Assembly: GCF_003217325.1 (NCBI RefSeq)
Contig: NZ_QJTI01000013.1
Span: 1-64,000 of the forward strand
Direction: 5' to 3'
Length of the DNA: 64,000 nucleotides
From: Rhodopseudomonas faecalis
GTDB taxonomy: Bacteria; Pseudomonadota; Alphaproteobacteria; Rhizobiales; Xanthobacteraceae
Shown in pieces: positions 1 to 8,192 of the stretch. The stretch's first letter is position 1. Every line of letters starts with the position of its first letter. The notes below the pieces were generated by a model, which was not told the DNA's origin, ran no database searches, and was given only the letters and a program-made list of their open reading frames with translations. The position numbers were made by a program, and so were the translations under genes.

Positions 1-15
1 ATCCGATCGCCAGCC

Positions 16-47
16 GCTCTGCCGCGGATGGCCGTCCGCGGCAGAGC
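16..47 (+). terminator. Strong GC-rich hairpin, probable terminator of a gene left of the window
   Basis: A 13-bp perfect stem (16-28 with 35-47) closes a 6-nt loop and is followed by a short T-containing stretch. It probably ends transcription arriving from outside the window. Direction is uncertain because the T tract is weak. Confidence 0.5.
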
Positions 48-92
48 ATTCCTTTCGGAACACCCCAACGATATTCGATTTCGCTATTACAA

Positions 93-359
93 GGGCGGGT
101 TAGCCGCAGGCGTAACCCGCCGAATTACCGCAGGGCTTGTCCTGGCGAAATGGCGGATGACGCTTCGCTCATCCGCCCTACGGGCTTGACCACCTGCGTG
201 AAGTTCACGAGCAGGCCCGTCGCGATATCTCAGGTCGGCGCGATCACGTGGAGCCCTGCCCGCCTTCATGGAGGCTTATGGCCCATGCAACCTCAAGGTG
301 CAATCAGCACTAAAGCAGGAAAGGCCTGTAGCCCGGATGGAGCGCAGCGCAATCCGGGT
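93..359. repeat. Bradyrhizobiaceae-type intergenic repeat, copy 1
   Basis: This block shares long near-identical stretches with 17909-18145, including the segments around GGATGACGCTTCGCTCATCC and GACCACCTGCGTGAAGTTC. It ends in a small palindrome, CCCGGAT...ATCCGGG (332-358), of the kind scattered between genes in Bradyrhizobium and Rhodopseudomonas. No protein is supported here. The remaining sequence up to 558 shows no gene. Confidence 0.7.
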
Positions 360-558
360 GTCGCAAAGCTGGACGAGGTAAGCGCTGTTCCCGCGCCTTA
401 TTCCCATTATCCCTATCGTCAGCTGGAGGCCTTCGCCCAACTCAATCCGTCGATGGCGGGATCTGGATAGAGGCAGGAAATGCGAAGGGCCGGCATTCAC
501 GCGGGGATAGAGGAGCAGTCTGAACTGCCTGACTGGATATCGCCAAACATGCAGCTAT

Positions 559-1344
559 TCACTGTTCAGCGAGACCGGGCCAATAGAACGCATTGCCGGT
601 CGGCCGCGCACCAAAGATGGCCTGGCCGACCCGCACGACGTTCGCGCCTTCTTCGATGGCGATCTCGAAATCCCCCGACATGCCCATGGATAGCTGCGTG
701 AGTCCCGGATGGGACCGGATGGCGCGATCCCGCAAATCGCGCAGCAGGCGAAAGCAGGTGCGCACCCGCCTCTGATCAGCGCTGAAGATCGCCAGTGTCA
801 TCAGACCGCGCGGCTTGAGGCGCGGATATTCCGACAGGCGTGCGACGAAGGGCATGAGATCGTCTGGGTGCAAGCCATATTTGCTTTCCTCGCCCGACGA
901 GTTGACCTGCACGAAGACATCAAGATCGCGGTCCAGAGCGTCAAGCCGGCGGTTCAGTTCCTCCGCCAGCCGGAAGCTGTCGAGCGCATGAAACTCCGTC
1001 GCCAGCCGGACCAGATATTTCACCTTGTTGGTCTGGAGATGCCCGATGATGCTCCAGCGGATGGGTAATTCGCTCAAGGTCGCCTGCTTGTCGCGCGCCT
1101 CCTGAAGCTTGTTTTCCCCGAAATCCGAAATCCCGGCAGCATAGGCAAGTCGTAGGATATGAGCCGGAACCGTCTTGGTGACGGGGAGAAGGCGCACGTC
1201 GTCAGGAGACCGCCCGCAACGATGACAGGCAGCCGCGATACGCGCCTGCACGGTTTTCAGGTTCGCCGCGAATGTCGTGGCGGGGTCGTTGCCGAAGCGA
1301 GCGATGTCCTCTGGCAAAAGCTCGATCTTAGATCGCGGGTCCAT
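559..1344 (-). CDS. YggS/PROSC-family pyridoxal phosphate homeostasis protein
   Basis: This is a 261-residue fold-type III PLP-binding protein of the YggS/YBL036C family. The family binds PLP without a known catalytic reaction and buffers the cofactor pool in the cytosol. Visible marks are the PLP-lysine motif LLPVTKTVP, GENKLQEA, the IGHLQTNK motif and the C-terminal SMGMSGDFEIAI motif. I chose the ATG at 1344 because GGAGG stands about 10 bases upstream; a TTG at 1365 that overlaps the glyA stop is also possible. It lies directly behind glyA, so the two are very likely one transcript, which fits a job in protecting PLP enzymes such as GlyA. Confidence 0.93.
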   Translation of the reverse strand: MDPRSKIELLPEDIARFGNDPATTFAANLKTVQARIAAACHRCGRSPDDVRLLPVTKTVPAHILRLAYAAGISDFGENKLQEARDKQATLSELPIRWSIIGHLQTNKVKYLVRLATEFHALDSFRLAEELNRRLDALDRDLDVFVQVNSSGEESKYGLHPDDLMPFVARLSEYPRLKPRGLMTLAIFSADQRRVRTCFRLLRDLRDRAIRSHPGLTQLSMGMSGDFEIAIEEGANVVRVGQAIFGARPTGNAFYWPGLAEQ

Positions 1345-1361
1345 GCCGATCTCGCCTCCGA

Positions 1362-2666
1362 TCAATAGGGCAACGGGAAACGCGCGACGAGCTGGCGCAC
1401 CTGGCCATTGATCTCCGGCCGGCGGGCATCGAGCGTTCCGCTACGGATAGCTTCGAGGGTGTCGAGCATGAACGCGGCGATCTGGCGGTATTCATCGACA
1501 CCAAAGGCGCGCGATGTCCCGGCGGCGCTGCCGACGCGGATGCCCGATGTGACCATCGGTTTTTCCGGGTCGTTCGGTATGGCATTCTTGTTGAGCGTGA
1601 TGCCGACTGATTCCAGCGCCTTTTCGGCGATATTTCCGGTTACGCCGATGGGACGCAGATCGACCACGGCCAGATGGCAATCTGTGCCGCCGGAGGTGAT
1701 CTTCAAGCCGCCATCGGCAAGAGCCTGCGCCAAAGCCTGACAATTCTCGACCACCGCCCGCGCATAAGTTTGGAAGGACGGTTCCAGCGCCTCGCCGAAC
1801 GCTACGGCCTTCGCGGCGATGACGTGCATGAGCGGACCGCCTTGCAGACCGGGAAAGACTGCCGAATTGATCTTCTTCGCGATCTCCGCATCATTGGTCA
1901 GGACGAACCCGCCGCGTGGTCCGCGCAAGGTCTTGTGCGTGGTCGAGGTGACGACATCGGCGAAAGGAATGGGCGACGGATAGACGCCGCCGGCCACCAG
2001 ACCGGCGAAGTGCGCCATATCGACCAGCAGAGTCGCGCCAACGTCATCGGCGATCTGGCGGAAGTGCGCGAAGTCCATGACGCGCGGATAGGCCGAACCG
2101 CCGGCAATCATCAGCCTGGGCCGGTGCTGACGGGCAAGGGCGGCTACCTGATCCATGTCGATGAGATGGGTTTCCGGGTCCACGCCATAGCTGACGACGT
2201 TGAACCAACGGCCCGACATGTTGACCGCAGCTCCATGAGTGAGATGCCCGCCCGCCTTGAGGTCGAGTCCGAGGATCGTATCGCCAGGGTTGAGCAGCGC
2301 GAGGAAAACCGACTGGTTGGCCTGGCTGCCCGAATGCGGCTGCACATTGGCGTAAGAGCTGCCGAACAGCCTGTTCAGCCGCTCAATCGCCAAATCCTCG
2401 ACGACATCGACATTCACGCAACCGCCATAATAACGGCGATGCGGGTAGCCTTCGGCATATTTGTTGGTGAGCACCGACCCTTGTGCATCGAGCACGGCCT
2501 GGCTGACAAAATTCTCCGAGGCGATCAGTTCGATGGATTCGCGCTGCCGGATCTTTTCGCTGGCGATTGCGGCAGCAACGGCATTATCGGCGGCGGACAA
2601 CCCGGCTGCGCTCACACCTGCTTTTTCGACATTCTGGACTGCATGCGGCGCGGCCGATGTTTGCAT
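1362..2666 (-). CDS. glyA: Serine hydroxymethyltransferase
   Basis: GlyA is the PLP enzyme that converts serine and tetrahydrofolate to glycine and methylene-tetrahydrofolate. At 434 residues it has full family length. The PLP lysine is in [15 protein letters not shown] (Lys about 245), and the family signatures [22 protein letters not shown] and [14 protein letters not shown] are all present. The ATG at 2666 has a good ribosome site (GAAGGAG). It is followed at once by the yggS-type gene. Its promoter region carries an AAATGGTCTG motif also found at the neighbouring MocR-type regulator, so PLP-responsive control is inferred. Many relatives encode a second GlyA elsewhere; this copy may be a specialised one. 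Confidence 0.97.
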   Translation of the reverse strand: MQTSAAPHAVQNVEKAGVSAAGLSAADNAVAAAIASEKIRQRESIELIASENFVSQAVLDAQGSVLTNKYAEGYPHRRYYGGCVNVDVVEDLAIERLNRLFGSSYANVQPHSGSQANQSVFLALLNPGDTILGLDLKAGGHLTHGAAVNMSGRWFNVVSYGVDPETHLIDMDQVAALARQHRPRLMIAGGSAYPRVMDFAHFRQIADDVGATLLVDMAHFAGLVAGGVYPSPIPFADVVTSTTHKTLRGPRGGFVLTNDAEIAKKINSAVFPGLQGGPLMHVIAAKAVAFGEALEPSFQTYARAVVENCQALAQALADGGLKITSGGTDCHLAVVDLRPIGVTGNIAEKALESVGITLNKNAIPNDPEKPMVTSGIRVGSAAGTSRAFGVDEYRQIAAFMLDTLEAIRSGTLDARRPEINGQVRQLVARFPLPY

Positions 2667-2784
2667 TGCTGATCTCCTTCAAGGCGCTGATGACTGGTCC
2701 GTCGCCGGGCTGCCTCGCGCGGCGGTGTTTCACCAGCTCCTATCATGGGCGTGGTCTGCCGCTCCCCTCCACTTTTCGCGAATC

Positions 2785-2800
2785 GATCAGACCATTTTGT
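2785..2800 (-). promoter_or_regulatory. Candidate MocR/PdxR operator in the glyA promoter
   Basis: Read on the minus strand this region gives ACAAAATGGTCTGATC. It matches the AAATGGTCTGTATC found at 4313-4326 beside the regulator gene. It lies about 120 bases upstream of glyA, in the 154-bp gap behind the regulator. That it binds the regulator is inferred from the shared motif and from gene order. Confidence 0.4.
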
Positions 2801-2820
2801 TTGAGACGGAAACGGCTGAT

Positions 2821-4314
2821 CTATGGTGATTTCGATATCGCCCGGAGTGCGTTTGCCAGCTTCTTGACCGCAACCTCGATCTCGGCCCGCGTATAGGCGG
2901 CAAAGCCCATTAGAAAACCGGCCCCGGCTTCGCCTGATGCGTGGAGCGCCGACAACCCAAGAAGCTCGATCCCAACCCGTCGCGCCGCGTCGATGGCGGC
3001 GCGCTCGGTTAGATTGCCCGTCAGCAAGCAGGGCATTTGCAGCCCGCCGATAGGAACGCGCGGTTCGACAAAATCTGACAGATGCTTGTTGACCAGGCTG
3101 ACCAGCACATCGAGCCGTTCAGCATAGATGCCGCGCATGGTGCGGACATGCGCGCCGAAATGCCCGCCTTCCATAAAGCGGGCCAACGTCAGTTGCGCCA
3201 TGGGGGCCGTGTGACCGTCCAGAAGCGTGCGCGCCACCGTCATCGGCTTCACCAGTTGCGGCGGCAGCACGACATAGCCGATCCGCAAGCCCGGAAACAG
3301 CGACTTGGTGAAGGTGCCGATATAGATGGTGCGGTCATGCGGATCGAGGCCCTGCACGCAGGCCGTCGGCTTGCCCGCATAATGAAACTCGCTGTCGTAA
3401 TCGTCTTCTATGATCCACGCCTGATGCCGGGCGGCCCATTCGATCAGGGTGAGCCGACGATCCAGCGCCAGCGTCGCGCCGGTTGGGAACTGATGCGAAG
3501 GCGTGAGGAAGACGGCCTTCGCCTTTCGTGGTTCGGCCCTGATCTGCTCGACCACGATGCCCTGCCGATCAACGCGGATCGGAACACATTCCAGCCCTGC
3601 CGCATCGAAGGCTTTGCGCGCGCCGTAATAGGCCGGATCTTCGATGAAGATCCGATCACCGGGATCGAGCAGCATATTGGCGCAGAGCGACATGGCCTGC
3701 TGCGAACTGGTCAGCACCAATACGCGGTCGGCGGTCGCGCGCGCTCCGCGCTCAAGGTTCACATAGTCGGCGATGGCGCAGCGCAGCGGCTCGGTTCCCT
3801 GCGGATCGCCGTGATGGAGGGCCTGCGCGCCGACCTCCTTGCGCACCTGCCGTTCCAACCTCTCCCAGAGCGGAAGCGGAAATGTCCGGGTTTCCGGCAC
3901 GCCATGCGCAAAGGGGCGCGGGATCAGCATCTCGCGCACCCCGCCGCTGCGGAACATGCCGTTGCCACGTTTGCTGAGGTTCGGGGCTTGGTTGCGCGCG
4001 AGTGCGTCCCGCTGGGAAAGGCGGTGGCCGGGCGTGAACTCTGTGATCTCGGCGACGAAACTGCCGCTGCCGACACGGCGGTCGATGAACCCCTCAGCAT
4101 GAAGCTGCGCGTAAGCCGCTTCAATCGTGTCGCGTGACACCCCCAACGATTTTGCGAGCGCACGCGACGCCGGCAGCGGTTTGCCCGGCCCAAGTGCGCC
4201 ATCGACGATTAGTTGCCGGATCGCCCGCTGAATCCGCGCATGAAGCGGCATCGCCGCATGGGCGGGATGGGCAAGCCATGCCTTCACGGATTCGAGTTGG
4301 GAGTGCTTGAACAA
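2821..4314 (-). CDS. MocR/PdxR-family regulator (GntR helix-turn-helix fused to aminotransferase-like domain)
   Basis: This 497-residue protein has an N-terminal GntR winged helix (PLHARIQRAIRQLI... SRALAKSLGVSRDTIEAAY, about residues 20-85). A fold-type I aminotransferase-like domain follows, with the PLP lysine in TFTKSLFPGLRIGY. Proteins of this family sense PLP or PLP adducts and often control vitamin B6 or amino-acid genes. It is divergent to a transporter-pdxY pair and lies next to glyA-yggS, which supports a PdxR-like role. The start is uncertain: a TTG at 4314 or a GTG at 4287 that fits family alignments better. Neither has a clear ribosome site, so the message may be leaderless. Confidence 0.9.
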   Translation of the reverse strand: MFKHSQLESVKAWLAHPAHAAMPLHARIQRAIRQLIVDGALGPGKPLPASRALAKSLGVSRDTIEAAYAQLHAEGFIDRRVGSGSFVAEITEFTPGHRLSQRDALARNQAPNLSKRGNGMFRSGGVREMLIPRPFAHGVPETRTFPLPLWERLERQVRKEVGAQALHHGDPQGTEPLRCAIADYVNLERGARATADRVLVLTSSQQAMSLCANMLLDPGDRIFIEDPAYYGARKAFDAAGLECVPIRVDRQGIVVEQIRAEPRKAKAVFLTPSHQFPTGATLALDRRLTLIEWAARHQAWIIEDDYDSEFHYAGKPTACVQGLDPHDRTIYIGTFTKSLFPGLRIGYVVLPPQLVKPMTVARTLLDGHTAPMAQLTLARFMEGGHFGAHVRTMRGIYAERLDVLVSLVNKHLSDFVEPRVPIGGLQMPCLLTGNLTERAAIDAARRVGIELLGLSALHASGEAGAGFLMGFAAYTRAEIEVAVKKLANALRAISKSP

Positions 4315-4326
4315 ATGGTCTGTATC
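4313..4326 (+). promoter_or_regulatory. Candidate MocR/PdxR operator between regulator and transporter
   Basis: AAATGGTCTGTATC lies in the divergent region between the regulator and the benE-type gene. It recurs almost unchanged (AAATGGTCTGATC, minus strand) in the glyA promoter. A related core, CCATTGGTC, lies about 35 bases further on. Autoregulation plus control of both flanking operons would explain this. Confidence 0.4.
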
Positions 4327-4429
4327 TCTGAGGAAAAGTGGATGGGAAACTCAGGCCATTGGTCGGCTAGTTGTCAAGACACTTCATCGCCTTCGCGGTC
4401 CCAAAGCCTTCAGGAGTTTCGTCACGACC

Positions 4430-5656
4430 ATGCCGCCCAGTTCATCGCCCATCCGCCTCAACGATCTGCCCCATCCCATCGTGGCGGGATTGATCTCCGT
4501 TATCGTCAACTATGGCGGCACCTTCATTCTGGTCTTTCAGGCCGCGAAAGTTGCGGGGCTTAGCCCGGAATTGACGGCCTCCTGGGTCTGGTCGGTTTCG
4601 ATTGGCGTCGGGGTGACCGGACTGTTCCTGAGCTGGAGGTTTCGCGAACCGATCATCACTGCCTGGTCTACGCCAGCGGCGGCGTTCCTCGTCACGGTAT
4701 TGGCAACGACGCCCTATGCGGAGGCGGTCGGCGCTTACATGATCTCGGCGGCGGCCTTCGTCGCGCTTGGGCTATCGGGCTATTTCGAGAAGGTGATCCG
4801 GCTGATTCCGCCGGGCATCGCCTCCGGTCTGCTTGCAGGCATCCTGCTGCAATTCGGCATCGGTGCATTCGGCGGCGCAAGCGTCGATCCGCTGCTGGTC
4901 GGACTGCTGATCGTCGCCTATGTCGTGTTGAAGCGCTTCTCCGCACGCTATGCCGTGGTCGGCATCCTCGCTCTTGGGCTGGTCCTCCTGCTGACGCAGG
5001 GCCGGGTCGATCTTTCGGGGCTGAAACTGGGGTTCGCTGCACCGGTCTTCACGATGCCGGCCTTTTCGGTGAATGCGCTTCTATCCGTCGCGCTACCCCT
5101 GTTCCTCATCACGCTGACCGGCCAATACATGCCGGGAATGCTCGTGTTGCGGAATGACGGCTTCAAGACGAGCGCCAATCCCATCGTCACCGTAACGGGC
5201 CTCGGTTCCCTCATCATGGCTCCGTTGGGCTCTCATGCCTTCAATATTGCGGCCATCACGGCGGCAATCGCCACCGGCAGGGAAGCCCATGAAGACCCGC
5301 GTAAGCGCTGGATCGCAGGCATCGCGGCGGGCTGCTTCTATGTGTTGGTCGGGGTGTTCGGTGTCACGCTCGCCGCTGTCTTTATGGCCTTCCCGGCGAC
5401 CTTCATCACGACGCTTGCCGGTCTTGCGCTGCTCGGCACGATTGGCGGCAGCCTGGCCGGCGCAATGGCCGATCCGACATCGCGCGAAGCGGCGCTCATC
5501 ACCTTCCTGGCGTCCGCTGCCAATATCAAACTGCTTGGCATCGGCGGTGCGTTCTGGGGGCTGGTGATCGGTCTTGTCGCTCACATGGTTCTGAATGGCC
5601 GTCTGCCGCGCCGTGAACGAGCCGACCTGATCGTGAACGAGGGAGCGGCGAAGTGA
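4430..5656 (+). CDS. BenE-family inner-membrane transporter, candidate vitamin B6 permease
   Basis: About 408 residues with roughly a dozen hydrophobic segments match the BenE (benzoate:H+ symporter-like) family, including the N-terminal PIVAGLISVIVNYGGTF and the conserved GSHAFNIAAITAAI region. The ATG at 4430 fits the family N terminus (MPPSSSPIRLND). An upstream in-frame start at 4307 would add an unusual basic extension and run through the operator, so I reject it. The stop overlaps the pdxY start by four bases. No aromatic catabolism genes are nearby, whereas a pyridoxal kinase and a PdxR-like regulator are. I therefore infer transport of a B6 vitamer; benzoate or another solute cannot be excluded. 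Confidence 0.85.
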   Translation: MPPSSSPIRLNDLPHPIVAGLISVIVNYGGTFILVFQAAKVAGLSPELTASWVWSVSIGVGVTGLFLSWRFREPIITAWSTPAAAFLVTVLATTPYAEAVGAYMISAAAFVALGLSGYFEKVIRLIPPGIASGLLAGILLQFGIGAFGGASVDPLLVGLLIVAYVVLKRFSARYAVVGILALGLVLLLTQGRVDLSGLKLGFAAPVFTMPAFSVNALLSVALPLFLITLTGQYMPGMLVLRNDGFKTSANPIVTVTGLGSLIMAPLGSHAFNIAAITAAIATGREAHEDPRKRWIAGIAAGCFYVLVGVFGVTLAAVFMAFPATFITTLAGLALLGTIGGSLAGAMADPTSREAALITFLASAANIKLLGIGGAFWGLVIGLVAHMVLNGRLPRRERADLIVNEGAAK

Positions 5657-6507
5657 TGGCGATGACCACTTCCGTCATCTCGATCCAGAGCCAAGTTGTG
5701 CATGGCCATGTCGGCAACAGCGCCGCCGTCCTGCCCATGCAAACCCACGGTTTGAACGTGGCGGCGGTGCCGACAACCTTGCTGTCGAACCATCCCGGTT
5801 TCGAAACCATGCGCGGGCGCGTCCTCGAATCCGAGCTTGTCGGCGATCTGCTGCGCGGCGTCGAGGAACGCGGGCTGATCGAGACAAGTCGCTATATCGT
5901 CTCCGGCTATCTCGGCTCCCGCGCGAATGGCGATGTGGTTGCGGCTTTCGTGCGGCGCGCGCGCCAGATCAACCCGGACATTACCTATATTTGCGATCCG
6001 GTGATGGGCGACTCCAATCTCGGGGTGTTCGTCGCGGATCAAGTGGTCGAGTGCATTTGCAGCGAGCTTGTGCCGCTGGCCGATCTGCTGACACCGAACC
6101 AGTTCGAGATCGAGCTGATAACGCAAATTCAGCCTGCGAGCTGGACCAAGCTCGATGCGGCTGCCGCGAAAATCCAAGGCCATCGTGGAGCGAGACTGGT
6201 CGTGACCGGCTGCACCCTGGACGACACACCGAACGGCTCCCTTGAGAACATTGTGTTCGAGGGCAAATCCTGCACGCGGCTGACATCGCCGCGCCTGCCC
6301 ATCGTTCCGGTCGGCACCGGCGATCTCTACGCGGGTCTGCTGACCGCCAAACTCACGCAAGGCTGCTCACTGGTTGAGGCTGCGCGCAGCGCCGCCGCGA
6401 CCGTGCTCGAAATCCTCGGTCGAACCGTGGCGGCGGATGCCCATGAAATGCAGCTTGCCAGCGTCATCGACCTTCTTGGCCCGAAGCAGACGGAGCCCCC
6501 CCAATGA
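5653..6507 (+). CDS. pdxY: Pyridoxal kinase
   Basis: This 284-residue ribokinase-fold enzyme phosphorylates pyridoxal (and possibly other B6 vitamers) to PLP in the salvage pathway. The N-terminal SIQSQVVHGHVGNSAA motif is the PdxY/PdxK signature. The catalytic anion-hole motif is VGTGDLYAGLLTA near residue 220, where the Asp is the general base. YICDPVMGD in the middle is also conserved. The start is a GTG at 5653 or the ATG at 5656, overlapping the transporter stop, so translation is coupled. Its own stop overlaps the ATG of the hemA fragment. Family assignment is firm; PdxY versus PdxK specificity is inferred. Confidence 0.94.
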   Translation: MMAMTTSVISIQSQVVHGHVGNSAAVLPMQTHGLNVAAVPTTLLSNHPGFETMRGRVLESELVGDLLRGVEERGLIETSRYIVSGYLGSRANGDVVAAFVRRARQINPDITYICDPVMGDSNLGVFVADQVVECICSELVPLADLLTPNQFEIELITQIQPASWTKLDAAAAKIQGHRGARLVVTGCTLDDTPNGSLENIVFEGKSCTRLTSPRLPIVPVGTGDLYAGLLTAKLTQGCSLVEAARSAAATVLEILGRTVAADAHEMQLASVIDLLGPKQTEPPQ

Positions 6508-6707
6508 CCAAATTCAACTATCAGGACTTCTTTACACATGAACTGGCGCAATTGCACCGCGAGGGACGCTATCGCGTGTTCGCCGATCTCGAACGGGTGG
6601 CGCAGACCAATATCTATGCTTTCGATCATCGAACCGGCAGGCGCGTCACGATCTGGTGTTCCAACGACTGCCTGTCGAAAGCCCCATGGCGACAAGTCAC
6701 GAGGTAA
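6504..6707 (+). pseudogene. hemA: 5-aminolevulinate synthase, N-terminal fragment only
   Basis: The first ~53 residues are clear ALA synthase (YQDFFTHELAQLHREGRYRV, FADLERVAQTN and IWCSNDCL, where intact enzymes read CSNDYLGM). Homology then stops near 6668 and the frame ends at 6707. A normal HemA has about 400 residues, so the whole PLP-binding catalytic body is missing. The start overlaps the pdxY stop (ATGA), so it was once the third gene of a transporter-pdxY-hemA operon of PLP-related functions. The break falls where the siderophore cluster begins, which suggests deletion or insertion at that point. A functional hemA must exist elsewhere. Confidence 0.85.
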
Positions 6708-6749
6708 CAGCATCATGTCCACTGAGGCAGCCATCGCCGAACCACTCGT

Positions 6750-6772
6750 GGTCCTGGTCCTGGTCCTGGTCC
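6750..6772. repeat. Short tandem repeat, hexamer GGTCCT about 3.8 copies
   Basis: Four near-perfect units stand in the 237-bp gap between the hemA fragment and the MFS gene. The unit length keeps reading frames, so copy-number changes would not shift a frame. No gene around it is convincing. The rest of 6708-6944 shows nothing recognisable. Confidence 0.6.
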
Positions 6773-6944
6773 GAACATCGCGATCAACGCGACCATCAAT
6801 ACAATGGCGCCGCGCCGCGGCACGCGGACAGACCGTTCTGAGGCGATCTATCTGCAGCTGATCGACGGCGCATGGATGCCGGACGTATCCGACATTGGAA
6901 AACTCACTTTCTTGCACTCCAGGACGCGACAGCGCCAGGCCACC

Positions 6945-8192
6945 TCAGCACTGAACTCCCGATCCGGGCAATTCTCGAACGATGATTGGGATGATTGCGA
7001 GCCCCGCTACGGCCAAAAGCGCAGCCAGCGCGAAGCAATTACCATAACCGAAATACTGCGAGACAAAGTTGCCCCCAAACCCGAACAGACCCGCGACTGT
7101 GGCGTCGGCGCATTGAAACAGGGTAAAATCCACGCCGGCCTGTGACAACGAGGCGAGGCCCATCAGCAGCGAATAGAGCGCAACGAACCCGATCGCCATC
7201 GTGATGGTTTGCAAGATCACGGCCGCAACCAGCCACGGCGCATTGTCAGCCACCAACATCGCCGCAGCGGCCAGCGTCGCCAAGGCCAGCGCCTGCAGTG
7301 CGGCGCCGATCAGCAGCGCCCGCCGCGGCCCCAGCCAACGCACCAGAGCGCCGCCGACCACCGTGCCGCCGATCCCAGCAATCGCGCCGCCGATGCCGTT
7401 CAGCATCCCCAGCACCGCAAGGTCAATGCCGGCATCGATCAAGAACGGTCCAACCACGCCCTGCGCGAGCCGGACCCCGATCTCGATCAACACCGTCAGG
7501 ACCAGCCCCCAGCGCACCGCGGGCCGAGCGAGAGCGAAGGCCAGACTGGGACGGCGCGCCTTGTGATCGATCACGCGATCGGGCTCTGCCGTGGCCATGA
7601 ACGGCATCGTCAGGACCACGATGAGAGCCGCCATCGCCAGCCCTGCCCACATCCAGCCGGCGAAAGCCACGATGATCGGAAACAAGCCGCCGCCGAGCAC
7701 CACCCCAAAATAGCCGCCCGCGACCTGAGCGGTGTTGCCCCATCCCCGGCTCTCGGGCGGGAGCTGTTCGATCGCAAAGCCATCGCAGGCGATATCGACG
7801 GTGGCGGAGGCGATCGCCGTCACGCCAATGCAGACGAACAGCGCCACATGCGAGATCGCGCCCATCAGGGCCAGCCCGACCAGCGCCACGGCGACCAGCC
7901 CCTCGCCGACGATCACAATGCGCCGCGAGCGGCGTTTCGCGCCGCGTGGCAGGCGGTAGCGCTCCAGATACGGTGCCCAGAGAAACTTCAAAGCCCATGG
8001 CAGCATCGCCAGCGAGACCAGCCCGATGACGTCGAGGGCAACCCCGTTGGCGCGAAGCACCGCCGGGATGCCCTGAAACGTCACACCGCCGACGACACTC
8101 TGCGCCGTGTAGATGCCCCCAATGGCGGCCAGCACCGATCCGAACGGTAACCGAGTTCCCGAAACGGACGCGCCAATTCCGCGATCGACCAT
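6945..8192 (-). CDS. RhtX/FptX-like MFS siderophore permease
   Basis: This 415-residue membrane protein has about 12 hydrophobic segments. It resembles the single-protein MFS permeases RhtX, FptX and YbtX that move ferric siderophores or their products across the inner membrane; the N-terminal PFGSVLAAIGGIYTAQSVVGG and the PWALKFLWAPYLERY loop are typical. Its ATG overlaps the stop of the TonB receptor gene by one base, so the two form an operon. The annotation rests on family resemblance and gene context. The substrate is unknown. Confidence 0.85.
   Translation of the reverse strand: MVDRGIGASVSGTRLPFGSVLAAIGGIYTAQSVVGGVTFQGIPAVLRANGVALDVIGLVSLAMLPWALKFLWAPYLERYRLPRGAKRRSRRIVIVGEGLVAVALVGLALMGAISHVALFVCIGVTAIASATVDIACDGFAIEQLPPESRGWGNTAQVAGGYFGVVLGGGLFPIIVAFAGWMWAGLAMAALIVVLTMPFMATAEPDRVIDHKARRPSLAFALARPAVRWGLVLTVLIEIGVRLAQGVVGPFLIDAGIDLAVLGMLNGIGGAIAGIGGTVVGGALVRWLGPRRALLIGAALQALALATLAAAAMLVADNAPWLVAAVILQTITMAIGFVALYSLLMGLASLSQAGVDFTLFQCADATVAGLFGFGGNFVSQYFGYGNCFALAALLAVAGLAIIPIIVRELPGSGVQC

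Noticed and set aside
6804-7145. Frame running from the hexamer repeat into the MFS gene
   Set aside because: It overlaps the 3' end of the MFS gene in antisense and has no ribosome site; the PGPGPG segment is only the hexamer repeat translated.
7209-8150. Long open frame antisense to the MFS permease
   Set aside because: Composition is Arg/His/Gln-rich, as expected of the opposite strand of a GC-rich membrane protein gene; no homology seen.
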